Origin: G963664115 sp965263045
GTDB lineage: Bacteria; Acidobacteriota; Terriglobia; 20CM-2-55-15
Direction: 5' to 3'
DNA length: 64,000 nucleotides
NCBI GenBank assembly: GCA_965263045.1
Contig: CBDHGK010000041.1
Location: forward strand, 1,054,001 to 1,118,000
The notes beneath the pieces were generated by a model. That model did not search any database and was not told the DNA's origin. It saw only the letters and a list, made by a program, of their open reading frames with translations. Shown here piece after piece: positions 34,801 to 41,866 of the stretch. How positions within the stretch are numbered: position 1 is the first letter of the stretch; every line of letters starts with the position of its first letter. A program made the translations under genes and the position numbers.

Positions 34801-35341
34801 GAGCCAGCAGGGCCAAGGTCAGCAGGGACAGCAGGATCAAGGTCAGCAAGGCCAAGAGGGCCAACAGGGTCAGGGTGGTCAGGGTGGCCAGGGACAGCAG
34901 GGTCAACAGGCCGGAAACGGATTCGGTGGGCCCGGTGGTCCCAATGACGGGCGAGTGGGAGGCTTCGGTGGTTTCGGGCCCCAATCTTTGAGTGCCGAGG
35001 ACATTCGCCAGCTGACACGCGAGTGGGAACAGCGGCTTCAGGACGTCGACGACATTCGCAATTTGCTGGGTTCCGGCGACCCGTTGGACGAAGATCTCAA
35101 CCGGATCATGAATGCCATTCGTGGGCGGATGGATGGCCAACCGGGTCAGCTCGCTGAAATTGAGGCTCTCGTCAACGAAATCATCCTTCCCTTCCGTTCG
35201 GTCGAACTCGAGTTGAGCCGGGAACTCCAGCTCCTTATCGGGCGTGAAAACATCCGTTCGGCCCAGGAAGACGAGATTCCTGCTCGCTATCGGAGGCTGG
35301 TCGAGGAGTACTACGAGCGGCTGGGCAACGAAAGCGATTAA
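31874..35341 (+). CDS. Very large DUF4175-type membrane protein with low-complexity tracts
   Basis: This 1,155-aa protein has three N-terminal membrane segments (residues 24-70 and about 150-175), then a beta-rich region to about 490. The rest is helical, coiled-coil and Gln/Glu-rich, broken by Gly runs (nine and ten Gly near residues 508 and 640) and a QGQQGQ-type tract near 975-1015. Its N-terminal layout matches DUF4175 proteins next to BatA/MoxR genes. The C-terminal region ends in a conserved-looking helical block (EIPARYRRLVEEYYERLG). It is the last gene of the cluster; function unknown. Confidence 0.82.
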   Translation: MEPRRELSRRIRRVRHRWNQFVWFKGLAWVLGVGIAALILSMSIAESTEIPAWMVVALRFALLGALIGTAVKMLIIPLYRKPDDLQLARFVEEKHPGLEDRLVSAVEVVGSPETDRGPFSFLLIRDAVEATRRIRFEDLINRRKFNVFGVLTVAFVLALAISLYFSATFFPYGSARLFAGFIEPPPGPDYSIEVTPGDTTVPRGSDVVLEAIALGFDPERAEVHLRYDNSSQWEASTMDVAPEIVPTFRRLLFNVQEPIRYYVQAGGFQSAEFVISVADLPRVESIDYTYNYPSYTRLSARTERDALDIVALRGTEVEVTVHASQELQGGRLIFADEIEVPLTPGEGQVATATLTVDRTTTFRIELENTRGQEYLSLSEYAMEALDDQKPLVQFTEPGRDYRASTVEEIFTELEAEDDLGIETLEIYFSVNGGDEEIIDLFANNSTAPKEISGSYTFFLEEYEIQPGDFISYYGKAVDSNRPSNEVLTDIYFIEVRPFGMEYFQGQQGGGGGGGGGDQSAAALSQRQKEIIAATFRLVRDEESFGSGEYSDNIQAVAENQSTLAEQTQTLMGRLTRRGLAVDEKIAQLTENLQLALEQMGPASQHLRDENLEEARPFEQKSLQYLMRAEALFNEVQVTMGGGGGGGGGGSQNAEDLADLFDLELDQNTNQYETLERGEGASGGSQEMNEALEKLKELAERQQRMMEQQRQQALAGNGGGGGGSQQMTADEIRRETERLARQLDRLSRENNDPQMAEVGRALDQAARNMRQAQNGTSQQQQQASQEAMDELERAENLLSGAQGGSLEEQLANLGQQAGRLAQQQREIADQTGTLAADPETDAERRAAQVTEQKEEAVAGLRALQDDLDALQGTPSSQETARQIRGAANAIRSNRLVDKMNNGQELLDGGYFDYAAQREEEVADAIEDVDRQLAQALASAADTEERQVQNALNQTSEAIRRLESMQRRFENEQSEQQQSQQGQGQQGQQDQGQQGQEGQQGQGGQGGQGQQGQQAGNGFGGPGGPNDGRVGGFGGFGPQSLSAEDIRQLTREWEQRLQDVDDIRNLLGSGDPLDEDLNRIMNAIRGRMDGQPGQLAEIEALVNEIILPFRSVELELSRELQLLIGRENIRSAQEDEIPARYRRLVEEYYERLGNESD

Positions 35342-35391
35342 CCCGGGTTTGCTGGGGGCGAATTCTGGCATACGTCGCCGCCGTTTTTTCG

Positions 35392-36666
35392 TTATCTGCG
35401 GCTCGAATAAAGTGGGAAGCGTTCGCACAGTGCCGACACTTCACTCCGGACACGGGTGAGGTTGGCTTCGTTATCCACGTCTTCGAGCACGTCGGCGATC
35501 CAGTCGCCGATTGCCGCCATTTCCGTCTCTCCCATTCCCCGACTGGTCAGTGCGGGTGTACCGATCCGGATGCCGCTGGGTTTCATCGGGGGGTTCGTGT
35601 CGAAGGGAATCGTATTCTTGTTGACGGTGATCCCCGCCCGTTCCAGTGAAGTTTCAGCCTGGGCCCCATCGATGCCTCTGGAGAAGACGTCCACCAGCAT
35701 CAGATGCGTGTCGGTGCCGCCCGACACCAGACGGAAACCGCGACTCGCGAGACTTTCTGATAAAACCCGCGCATTGCCGACGACATTGCCGATGTAGGCC
35801 TTGAATGCTCGGGTCGAGGCTTCCTTGAAACAGACCGCCTTTGCTGCGATGACGTGCACCAGCGGACCGCCCTGGATTTCGGGGAAGACCGACCGGTTCA
35901 GGTCTTTTCGATACGCTTCCCGGCACATGATCAGACCGCTCCGCGGCCCGCGTAAGGTTTTGTGCGTCGTGCTGGTTACAAAATCACAATGGGGGACAGG
36001 GTTGGGATGCTGGTCCCCGGCGACCAGACCTGCGATGTGCGCGATATCCGCCATGAGCAGGGAACCGTTCTCGCGGGCAATCGCAGCGAATTGTTCAAAA
36101 TCGAGTGTGCGGGGATAGGCGCTTGCGCCGACGACGATCAGCCTGGGTTTGTGCTGGGCGGCAAGCGAGGCCACGACGTCGTAATCAATGACTTCGGTTT
36201 CTTTGGTGACACCATAGGCGACGACGTTGTAGTACTTGCCTGAGAAATTCAGAGGATGCCCATGGGTCAGATGCCCGCCGTGCGACAGATTCATTCCCAG
36301 AATCGTGTCGCCCGGTTTGAGGACCGTCAGATACACGGCCATGTTGGCCTGGCTTCCCGAGTGGGGCTGAACATTGACGTGCTCGGCACCGAAGACTTCT
36401 TTCGCGCGTTCGATCGCCAGACGTTCCACCACATCTGCGTATTCGCAACCCCCATAGTATCGGTGACCGGGGTACCCTTCGGCATACTTGTTGGTGAATA
36501 CCGAGCCGGTGGCCTCGAGCACGGCTTCGCAGGTGAAGTTTTCCGAGGCGATCAATTCGAGGCCGCCGGACTGTCTCCGTTCTTCGTTCTTGATTGCCTC
36601 GTAAACATCTGGATCTAAGTCTCTTAGGGGCGTTTCAAGCGCCCCGATGACTGCTTCGTTCTTCAT
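35392..36666 (-). CDS. glyA: Serine hydroxymethyltransferase
   Basis: A 424-aa PLP enzyme interconverting serine and glycine with tetrahydrofolate. ATG 36666 is chosen because GGGAGGA lies just upstream; an earlier in-frame ATG at 36696 lacks this. Motifs are SENFTCEAVLEATGSVFTNK, YAEGYPGHRYYGGCEYAD, HSGSQANMAVYL, and TSTTHKTLRGPRSG with the PLP Lys. At one site ADIAHIAGLVAGDQHPNPVP shows the normal PLP-binding Asp and His. It diverges from the 36726 gene. Confidence 0.95.
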   Translation of the reverse strand: MKNEAVIGALETPLRDLDPDVYEAIKNEERRQSGGLELIASENFTCEAVLEATGSVFTNKYAEGYPGHRYYGGCEYADVVERLAIERAKEVFGAEHVNVQPHSGSQANMAVYLTVLKPGDTILGMNLSHGGHLTHGHPLNFSGKYYNVVAYGVTKETEVIDYDVVASLAAQHKPRLIVVGASAYPRTLDFEQFAAIARENGSLLMADIAHIAGLVAGDQHPNPVPHCDFVTSTTHKTLRGPRSGLIMCREAYRKDLNRSVFPEIQGGPLVHVIAAKAVCFKEASTRAFKAYIGNVVGNARVLSESLASRGFRLVSGGTDTHLMLVDVFSRGIDGAQAETSLERAGITVNKNTIPFDTNPPMKPSGIRIGTPALTSRGMGETEMAAIGDWIADVLEDVDNEANLTRVRSEVSALCERFPLYSSRR

Positions 36667-36708
36667 CAATTCCTCCCGGGGATCATCCCCGGCCACTCTA
36701 ACACGCTG

Positions 36709-36717
36709 TGCTATAAT
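36709..36717 (+). promoter_or_regulatory. Extended -10 promoter for the 36726 gene
   Basis: TGCTATAAT (36709-36717) is a consensus extended -10 element. The predicted start of transcription (about 36724) is two bases before ATG 36726, so the mRNA would be leaderless or nearly so. No -35 element of quality is seen. Confidence 0.55.
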
Positions 36718-36725
36718 TTCGCATA

Positions 36726-37091
36726 ATGTTTGGCCTCCTTCCCCGGGGGACTGTATATATCCTCCTCTTGGCGTCCGCCCTCTATGCAGCAGTCGAATAT
36801 GTCCCCGTTTATTACGGCGCCTGGATGTTCAACGACTCGATCCGGGAGGAAGTTCGGTTTGCCGGAACCAATCGGCGCACGGTCGGTGAGGTTCGCGCGT
36901 CGATCCTGCGATTGGCCGACCAACATGCGGCACCCGTCCTGGAAGAAGACATCGAAGTCACAGTTGAAGTGACACGCGATGGGCCATTTTTCGTAGTCGA
37001 GGTGTACTACGCGGTTCCCGTCGATTTGCGTGTGTATCAGCATGAAGTGGAATTCGATTGGCGCATGTCCGGTGAGACTTTCGCGGAATGA
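36726..37091 (+). CDS. Small membrane-anchored protein, DUF4845-like
   Basis: A 121-aa protein with one N-terminal membrane segment (TVYILLLASALYAAVEYVPV) and a periplasmic-type domain. The phrase MFNDSIREEVRFAGTNRRTV and a later two-strand segment (DIEVTVEVTRDGPFFVVEVY, then VPVDLRVYQHEVEF) give a small alpha/beta fold similar to DUF4845 proteins. Its stop overlaps the moeA start by four bases (ATGA). The function is not known. Confidence 0.65.
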   Translation: MFGLLPRGTVYILLLASALYAAVEYVPVYYGAWMFNDSIREEVRFAGTNRRTVGEVRASILRLADQHAAPVLEEDIEVTVEVTRDGPFFVVEVYYAVPVDLRVYQHEVEFDWRMSGETFAE

Positions 37092-38314
37092 TTTCAATCG
37101 AGCAGGGCCTCGGGATCGTTTCCGACCGTGTCGGGGCGGAGGCGGGAGAAGACCTGATGTCTGCCGAATCGGTCCTGCTCTCCGAGAGCCTCGGTCGCAC
37201 GCTCCGCCAGGACGTGTTCGCCGACCTCGACTCCCCGCCTTTTGACCGATCCATTCGCGATGGATTCGCTCTCAGAGCCGAAGATGTCGGGAGTGTTCCC
37301 AGAGAGCTGGATGTCGTCGGAGAGTCGAGGGCGGGAAGTTCGTATGACGGTTCGATCGGGTCCGGCAAGTGTGTCGCCATCATGACCGGTGCGGAAGTTC
37401 CTTCCGGTGCCAACGCTGTGGTCATGGTGGAATACACAGAGAGGATTTCAGACCGACGGGTACGCATTCTCAACGGCGTCAGAATCGGTCAGAGTATCCA
37501 ACCCGCAGGCACCGAATGCCGGGAGGGAGACCGGATCCTCGATTCGGGTCGTGAAATTCAGGCCCCCGAGATCGGAGTGCTTGCATCGGTGGGCTGTTCC
37601 CGCGTGCAGGTTTCGAGGCGACCGAGAGTGGCAATCCTGTCGACCGGGGACGAGCTTGTCGCAGTCGATCAGAAGCCGGGTCGGGCCCAGATCCGCAACA
37701 GCAACAGCTTGACGTTGTTCGCTCAGGTCCGTGCCGCTGGTGGGGAACCAGAAATGCTGGGCATCGTGTCGGACGATGTCGGCGTGCTTGCGCGAAAGAT
37801 CGGCCAGGCTCTGGAACGCGATATCGTCATTACGTCCGGTGGTGTTTCGATGGGGAAGTACGATCTCGTTGAAGGCGTGCTGACCGATCATGGCGTCGAA
37901 ATCGGTTTCAACAAGGTTGCGATGAAGCCCGGCAAGCCGACGGTGTTCGGATGGAAAGGCCGGACGTTTGTATTTGGTCTGCCGGGCAACCCGGTGTCCA
38001 CGATCGTGTCGTTCCAACTCTTCGTGCGTCCCGTTATCCGCCGACTGTTGCAGGTCGGGGATCCCGATGATCCCCCCCTCGAAGCCAATCTCGAGCAGGA
38101 CGTTGCGTGTGATCGGATGCGGGCTGCCTGCGTTCCGGCCCATGTCCGTTTCTCCGACGGGGCATACCATGTGAAGACGGTTGAGTGGAAAGGGTCTTCA
38201 GACCTGGTCGGGCTCTCCCGTGCCAACGCCTATGTCCTGATTCCGCAACAGGACGGGTCTCTGACGGCTGGAACGCGCGTGCGGTTCATTCCCATGGTGC
38301 GGTCCGGATATTGA
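37088..38314 (+). CDS. moeA: Molybdopterin molybdotransferase MoeA
   Basis: A 408-aa enzyme inserting molybdate into adenylated molybdopterin. It has the MoeA N-terminal region (DLDSPPFDRSIRDGFALRAE), the CVAIMTGAEVPSGANAVVMV motif of domain II/III, the MPT-binding ITSGGVSMGKYDLVEGVL block and the FGLPGNPVSTIVSFQLFVRP signature. The C-terminal beta domain is complete. It is coupled to the preceding small gene and followed closely by moaC and moaB, a cofactor operon. Confidence 0.95.
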   Translation: MISIEQGLGIVSDRVGAEAGEDLMSAESVLLSESLGRTLRQDVFADLDSPPFDRSIRDGFALRAEDVGSVPRELDVVGESRAGSSYDGSIGSGKCVAIMTGAEVPSGANAVVMVEYTERISDRRVRILNGVRIGQSIQPAGTECREGDRILDSGREIQAPEIGVLASVGCSRVQVSRRPRVAILSTGDELVAVDQKPGRAQIRNSNSLTLFAQVRAAGGEPEMLGIVSDDVGVLARKIGQALERDIVITSGGVSMGKYDLVEGVLTDHGVEIGFNKVAMKPGKPTVFGWKGRTFVFGLPGNPVSTIVSFQLFVRPVIRRLLQVGDPDDPPLEANLEQDVACDRMRAACVPAHVRFSDGAYHVKTVEWKGSSDLVGLSRANAYVLIPQQDGSLTAGTRVRFIPMVRSGY

Positions 38315-38330
38315 TAGGTGCTTAACGAAT

Positions 38331-38813
38331 ATGACGAACGAGTTCAGTCACCTCGATGACGGGGGCCGTGCCCGGATGGTCGATGTGGGCGGCAAAGATA
38401 AGACAGCGCGCTCGGCCAGTGCGGAGGCGTTGGTGGCCATGAGCCAGAGCCTGCTGGACCGGCTCAGGTTACAGACCCTGCCCAAGGGCGATCCCTTCGA
38501 AGTGGTGCGGATCGCGGGCATTCAGGCCGCCAAGAAAACCTCGGAGCTGATACCGCTCTGCCATCCACTTCCGCTCTCGCGAATCGACGTCGATATAGAG
38601 CTTACTGAAACCGGAGCCCGGATCGAGGGGAGGGCGGCCACTACGGCCGAAACAGGAGTTGAAATGGAAGCTCTTGTCGCAGCGTCCGTTGCGGCGCTCA
38701 CCCTCTACGACATGTGTAAAGGCGTGGACAAGAGCGTCGAGATCGGCCCCGTTCGACTTCTTGAAAAGAGCGGTGGGAAGAGCGGGCATTGGAGCCGGAA
38801 GCCAGAGCAATGA
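38331..38813 (+). CDS. moaC: Cyclic pyranopterin monophosphate synthase MoaC
   Basis: A 160-aa enzyme acting after MoaA to make cPMP. Signature sequences are ARMVDVGGKDKTARSASAEA, IQAAKKTSELIPLCHPLPLS, TTAETGVEMEALVAAS and LTLYDMCKGVDKSVEIG. The catalytic Lys and Asp of the final motif are present. No moaA or moaE lies in the window. It overlaps the next gene by four bases. Confidence 0.95.
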   Translation: MTNEFSHLDDGGRARMVDVGGKDKTARSASAEALVAMSQSLLDRLRLQTLPKGDPFEVVRIAGIQAAKKTSELIPLCHPLPLSRIDVDIELTETGARIEGRAATTAETGVEMEALVAASVAALTLYDMCKGVDKSVEIGPVRLLEKSGGKSGHWSRKPEQ

Positions 38814-39304
38814 GCCTGGGACGTGCAATGGTGCTGACGGTCAGTGACTCGGCTGCAGCCGGAGGGCGGGAAGATCTGTCCGGTCCGGAGGCCAGAAAGA
38901 TCTTGGAAGGTGCGGGTTTCGACGTGGGTGACGTTCGGATTGTGGCCGACGAACGTGCGCTGATCGAGGATCAACTGCGTCAGGCCTGCGATCGGGACGC
39001 GGTGCGGCTGGTTGTCACGACCGGAGGGACGGGACTGTCGCCGCGGGACGTGACGCCGGAAGCAACAAAGGCGGTCGTTGATCGTGATGTGCCGGGAATA
39101 GCGGATCTGATGCGTGCAGAAGGGCTCAAGAAGACCCCTCGGGCCGCGCTGTCCAGAGGTATCGTGGGCCTGCGTGCCAGCACGCTGATCATCAACCTGC
39201 CGGGCAGCGTCAAGGGAGTTCGAGAATCGCTGGAAGCGGTCGTTCCGATCCTGGGGCATGCCGTTGAGGTCATTGGGCAATCTTCCCTGAACTGCGGCAG
39301 TTGA
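38810..39304 (+). CDS. MoaB/Mog-type molybdopterin adenylyltransferase
   Basis: ATG 38810 overlaps the moaC stop (ATGA), giving 164 aa. This is the MogA/MoaB fold, with VLTVSDSAAAGGREDLSGPE, LVVTTGGTGLSPRDVTPEAT and TLIINLPGSVKGVRESLEAV. The TTGGTG and LPGSxKG elements bind molybdopterin. It would adenylate molybdopterin before MoeA. Whether it is MoaB (often inactive) or Mog cannot be decided from sequence alone. Confidence 0.9.
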   Translation: MSLGRAMVLTVSDSAAAGGREDLSGPEARKILEGAGFDVGDVRIVADERALIEDQLRQACDRDAVRLVVTTGGTGLSPRDVTPEATKAVVDRDVPGIADLMRAEGLKKTPRAALSRGIVGLRASTLIINLPGSVKGVRESLEAVVPILGHAVEVIGQSSLNCGS

Positions 39305-39366
39305 TGCCTTCATCAACGACCTACGGTTGAGAAGCTGGAGTCTTTCGTTTATCCTAAACCGTCATC

Positions 39367-39735
39367 ATGACTGAAACCGCGCTGACACCTTATATCCCGG
39401 TATTCATGTTCATCGGCCTCGCGTTCCTGTTTCCGATCGTCACACTGTTCATTGCGAAACTGGTGCGGCCTCAGACCGGAGGCGTTGGAAAACTCAGTCC
39501 CTATGAGTGCGGTGTCGAACCTGAAGGAGATGCCCGTGAGCGCTACGCCATCCGATATTATCTCGTCGCGATCCTCTTCGTCATTTTCGACGTGGAAACG
39601 ATCTTTCTTTTTCCGTGGGCCATCATTTACGGTCAGCTCGCGTTGTTCGGACTGATAGAGATGTGCGTATTCCTCGGCATCCTGATCGTCGGCTATATCT
39701 GGATCGTTAAGAAGGGCGCGATCGAGTGGGCATAG
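39367..39735 (+). CDS. nuoA: Complex I subunit A
   Basis: This 122-aa small membrane subunit of NADH-quinone oxidoreductase has three helices. Landmarks are KLSPYECGVEPEGDARERYA, with the conserved Cys-Gly of the first loop, and FVIFDVETIFLFPWA. It opens the nuo operon about 60 bases after the molybdopterin gene. A weak promoter-like pair (TTGAGA then TATCCT) lies in the gap. Confidence 0.95.
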   Translation: MTETALTPYIPVFMFIGLAFLFPIVTLFIAKLVRPQTGGVGKLSPYECGVEPEGDARERYAIRYYLVAILFVIFDVETIFLFPWAIIYGQLALFGLIEMCVFLGILIVGYIWIVKKGAIEWA

Positions 39736-39745
39736 GGGGCGACCA

Positions 39746-40315
39746 ATGGCCTGGATAGATAATCGCTTTGAACAGAACATCGTAACGACTACCGTCGATA
39801 CCGTCTTCAACTGGGCCCGCAAATCCGCCCTGTGGCCCATGACCTTCGGCCTGGCCTGCTGCGCGATCGAGATGATGGCGACCGGGGCTTCGCGATTCGA
39901 CATGGACCGTTTTGGTGCGGGCATATTCCGGCCCAGCCCCCGGCAGTCGGATCTGATGATCGTTGCCGGTACGGTAACGCTCAAGATGGCGCCGATTGTC
40001 CGACGCGTTTACGACCAGATGCCTGATCCCAAGTGGGTCATTTCGATGGGTGCCTGTTCGAATGTCGGAGGCCCTTTTGATACATATTCCGTCCTGCAGG
40101 GAGTCGACCATGTGGTCCCCGTGGACGTCTACGTTCCGGGATGTCCGCCGCGCCCGGAGGCTTTACTCTACGGATTGATGCGGTTACAGGACAAAATCGA
40201 CCGCATGTCGATTGCGAAGAGACCCACCGACGTCCGGCTCGACGAGGTCAGAGACGACGCCCGCATTTCGAAGGCCGCGCTGGCTGAAATGGATCGAATC
40301 AAGATGAAGGTCTAA
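39746..40315 (+). CDS. nuoB: Complex I subunit B (N2 cluster protein)
   Basis: This 189-aa protein holds cluster N2 near the quinone site. Ligand motifs are FGLACCAIEMMATG (adjacent Cys pair), ISMGACSNVGGPFDT and VPGCPPRPEALLYG. The short C-terminal extension after residue 165 (RLDEVRDDARISKAALAEMD) is helical. It follows nuoA by 10 bases and is followed by a 270-bp inverted-repeat-bounded element before the next gene. Confidence 0.96.
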   Translation: MAWIDNRFEQNIVTTTVDTVFNWARKSALWPMTFGLACCAIEMMATGASRFDMDRFGAGIFRPSPRQSDLMIVAGTVTLKMAPIVRRVYDQMPDPKWVISMGACSNVGGPFDTYSVLQGVDHVVPVDVYVPGCPPRPEALLYGLMRLQDKIDRMSIAKRPTDVRLDEVRDDARISKAALAEMDRIKMKV

Positions 40316-40413
40316 TTCGCTCAGGGGTCCGTCAAAGTCCGATATTCGGGGCTCTGTTAGCTCTCCGAAGCGATCGTTATTTTCACTATCGCCTCGGCTC
40401 CGCCTCGTTGATC

Positions 40414-40438
40414 CCCCGCACGGAGGAACCGTGCGGGG
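40414..40438. repeat. Intergenic palindrome, copy 2
   Basis: A 10-bp stem CCCCGCACGG/CCGTGCGGGG with loop AGGAA, similar to the palindrome at 15081-15104. Confidence 0.8.
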
Positions 40439-40479
40439 CCTGTCAGCTCAACGACGGTCTGAGGCAGTCCCTAATAGAG

Positions 40480-40501
40480 CCCGCATTCATGAGAATGCGG
40501 G
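40480..40501. repeat. Second palindrome in the nuo element
   Basis: CCCGCATTC and GAATGCGGG form a 9-bp perfect stem with loop ATGA. Confidence 0.8.
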
Positions 40502-40623
40502 CGGCGAAGGTCGCTCGGTCAGGATGACCGTTTGAGCGACTGCTGCAAGTCCCAAACTGGCCCCCGACGGGCCGTACGTAAGACTTTGACGGATCCTGCT
40601 AGTTCCCTCGGGGCGGACAACCC

Positions 40624-41667
40624 ATGCCCGGCAACACCCACCTGATCGCACACATCCAGCAATTGATCCATGAACGGGGACCGCTCGCTTTCAGCGAGTA
40701 CATGGATCTGGCCCTCTACCATCCGGAACACGGCTACTACGCTCGGGTCCGCAACCCGATCGGTCCGGACGGTGACTTCTATACTGCCGCGAACGTCGAT
40801 CCGGCGATGGGAAACCTGCTGGCCAAGCTCTTTCGGCGGATGGCGGGAGCGATCGAACAGTTTGGCCTCGTTGAAATCGGAGCGGGAACAGGCTTGCTGG
40901 CCAGGCATATTCTTGAATCCGAACCGTTCCCCTACATCATCGTTGAAAAAAGCATTGCGATGCGGGAGCGCCAGCAGGAGACGCTCGCGGATTTCGAAGT
41001 GGAGTGGCATGATGCATTGCCCCACGGAATCCGGGGGTGCGTCTTTTCCAATGAGTTCTTCGATGCACTCCCCGTTCGCCGATTCGTCCGCCGTCAGGGG
41101 GCGGTTCGAGAACTCTTCGTTGCCGAGGGCTTTGTCGAAGTGGAGGGCGCACCCGAAGTCTCGCTCGACCTGGGGCAGCTTGAGGAAGGGTGCCGTGCCG
41201 ACATCAGTCTCGAGGCCTGGGACTGGATGGAACGGATCGGTGGCTCCATCGAGACCGGCTACCATCTGGCGATCGACTACGGCTATCTGGGTCACGAGTT
41301 CTTTGCCCACCGGGGGGGAACGCTGATGTGCTACCGCTCCCACCGCGCCGAGGATGACCCATTCGATGCGACCGGGGAGCAGGACATCACGGCACACGTC
41401 AACTTTACTGATTTGATCGAGCGGGGTAAGGCGGCAGGCCTCGAAACGGTTGGAATCCGAAGCCAGATGGAATTCCTGATCGACCTGGGCTTGCTGGATC
41501 TGATGGAGCCGCTCACGGCCCGCGGCGACGCTGCGTCCCTACGACGAGTTCAGGCGCTCAAGAACCTGCTGCTGCCGCCGATGATGGGGGAGCGATTCAA
41601 GGTATTGCTCCAGAGAAAAGGAATCGAGTCGTCGAATCTTCCCGGCTTCGGGAATATCGTCTCTTGA
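40624..41667 (+). CDS. NDUFAF7/MidA-type SAM-dependent methyltransferase
   Basis: A 347-aa class I methyltransferase. Conserved elements are GPLAFSEYMDLALYHPEHGY (residues 19-38), DFYTAANVDPAMGNLLAKL, the SAM-binding LVEIGAGTGLLARHIL, and CVFSNEFFDALPVRRF, as in the mitochondrial complex I assembly factor NDUFAF7 (MidA). That enzyme dimethylates an Arg of NDUFS2, the NuoD homologue. The gene sits between nuoB and nuoC, which strengthens a complex I assembly role. It starts at ATG 40624. Confidence 0.88.
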   Translation: MPGNTHLIAHIQQLIHERGPLAFSEYMDLALYHPEHGYYARVRNPIGPDGDFYTAANVDPAMGNLLAKLFRRMAGAIEQFGLVEIGAGTGLLARHILESEPFPYIIVEKSIAMRERQQETLADFEVEWHDALPHGIRGCVFSNEFFDALPVRRFVRRQGAVRELFVAEGFVEVEGAPEVSLDLGQLEEGCRADISLEAWDWMERIGGSIETGYHLAIDYGYLGHEFFAHRGGTLMCYRSHRAEDDPFDATGEQDITAHVNFTDLIERGKAAGLETVGIRSQMEFLIDLGLLDLMEPLTARGDAASLRRVQALKNLLLPPMMGERFKVLLQRKGIESSNLPGFGNIVS

Positions 41668-41866
41668 CGCATTGTTTCAGTCAATTACCGGCTGTGTTTC
41701 CATTCGATTGTGCGCTAAGATTACTGGTTCGCATACGAGAAAAAGGACTCGTTTGCGGCTGGACCAGTGCACTAGATTCTTTCACTAGGTTCTTTCAATA
41801 GATGGACTCGGTGCCCGGTCCCTCCATCGAAGTCGCAGCGCCGGTATCTTCCAAGAAAGCAGCATC
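41668..41866. other. Short intergenic region before nuoC
   Basis: About 200 bases with two copies of a TTCTTTCA-type tract (41778-41800) and no supported gene. It may hold a second promoter for nuoC onward, but none could be fixed. Confidence 0.4.

Larger units (their letters stand above)
40327..40595. repeat. Inverted-repeat-bounded element inside the nuo operon
   Basis: TCCGTCAAAGTC (40328-40339) and GACTTTGACGGA (40582-40593) form perfect 12-bp inverted ends of a 266-bp block. Inside are two strong palindromes: CCCCGCACGG/CCGTGCGGGG (40414-40438) and CCCGCATTC/GAATGCGGG (40480-40501). No gene lies inside. Its placement between nuoB and the methyltransferase gene suggests a MITE-type insertion; the stems could act as internal RNA structures in the operon. 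Confidence 0.75.
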
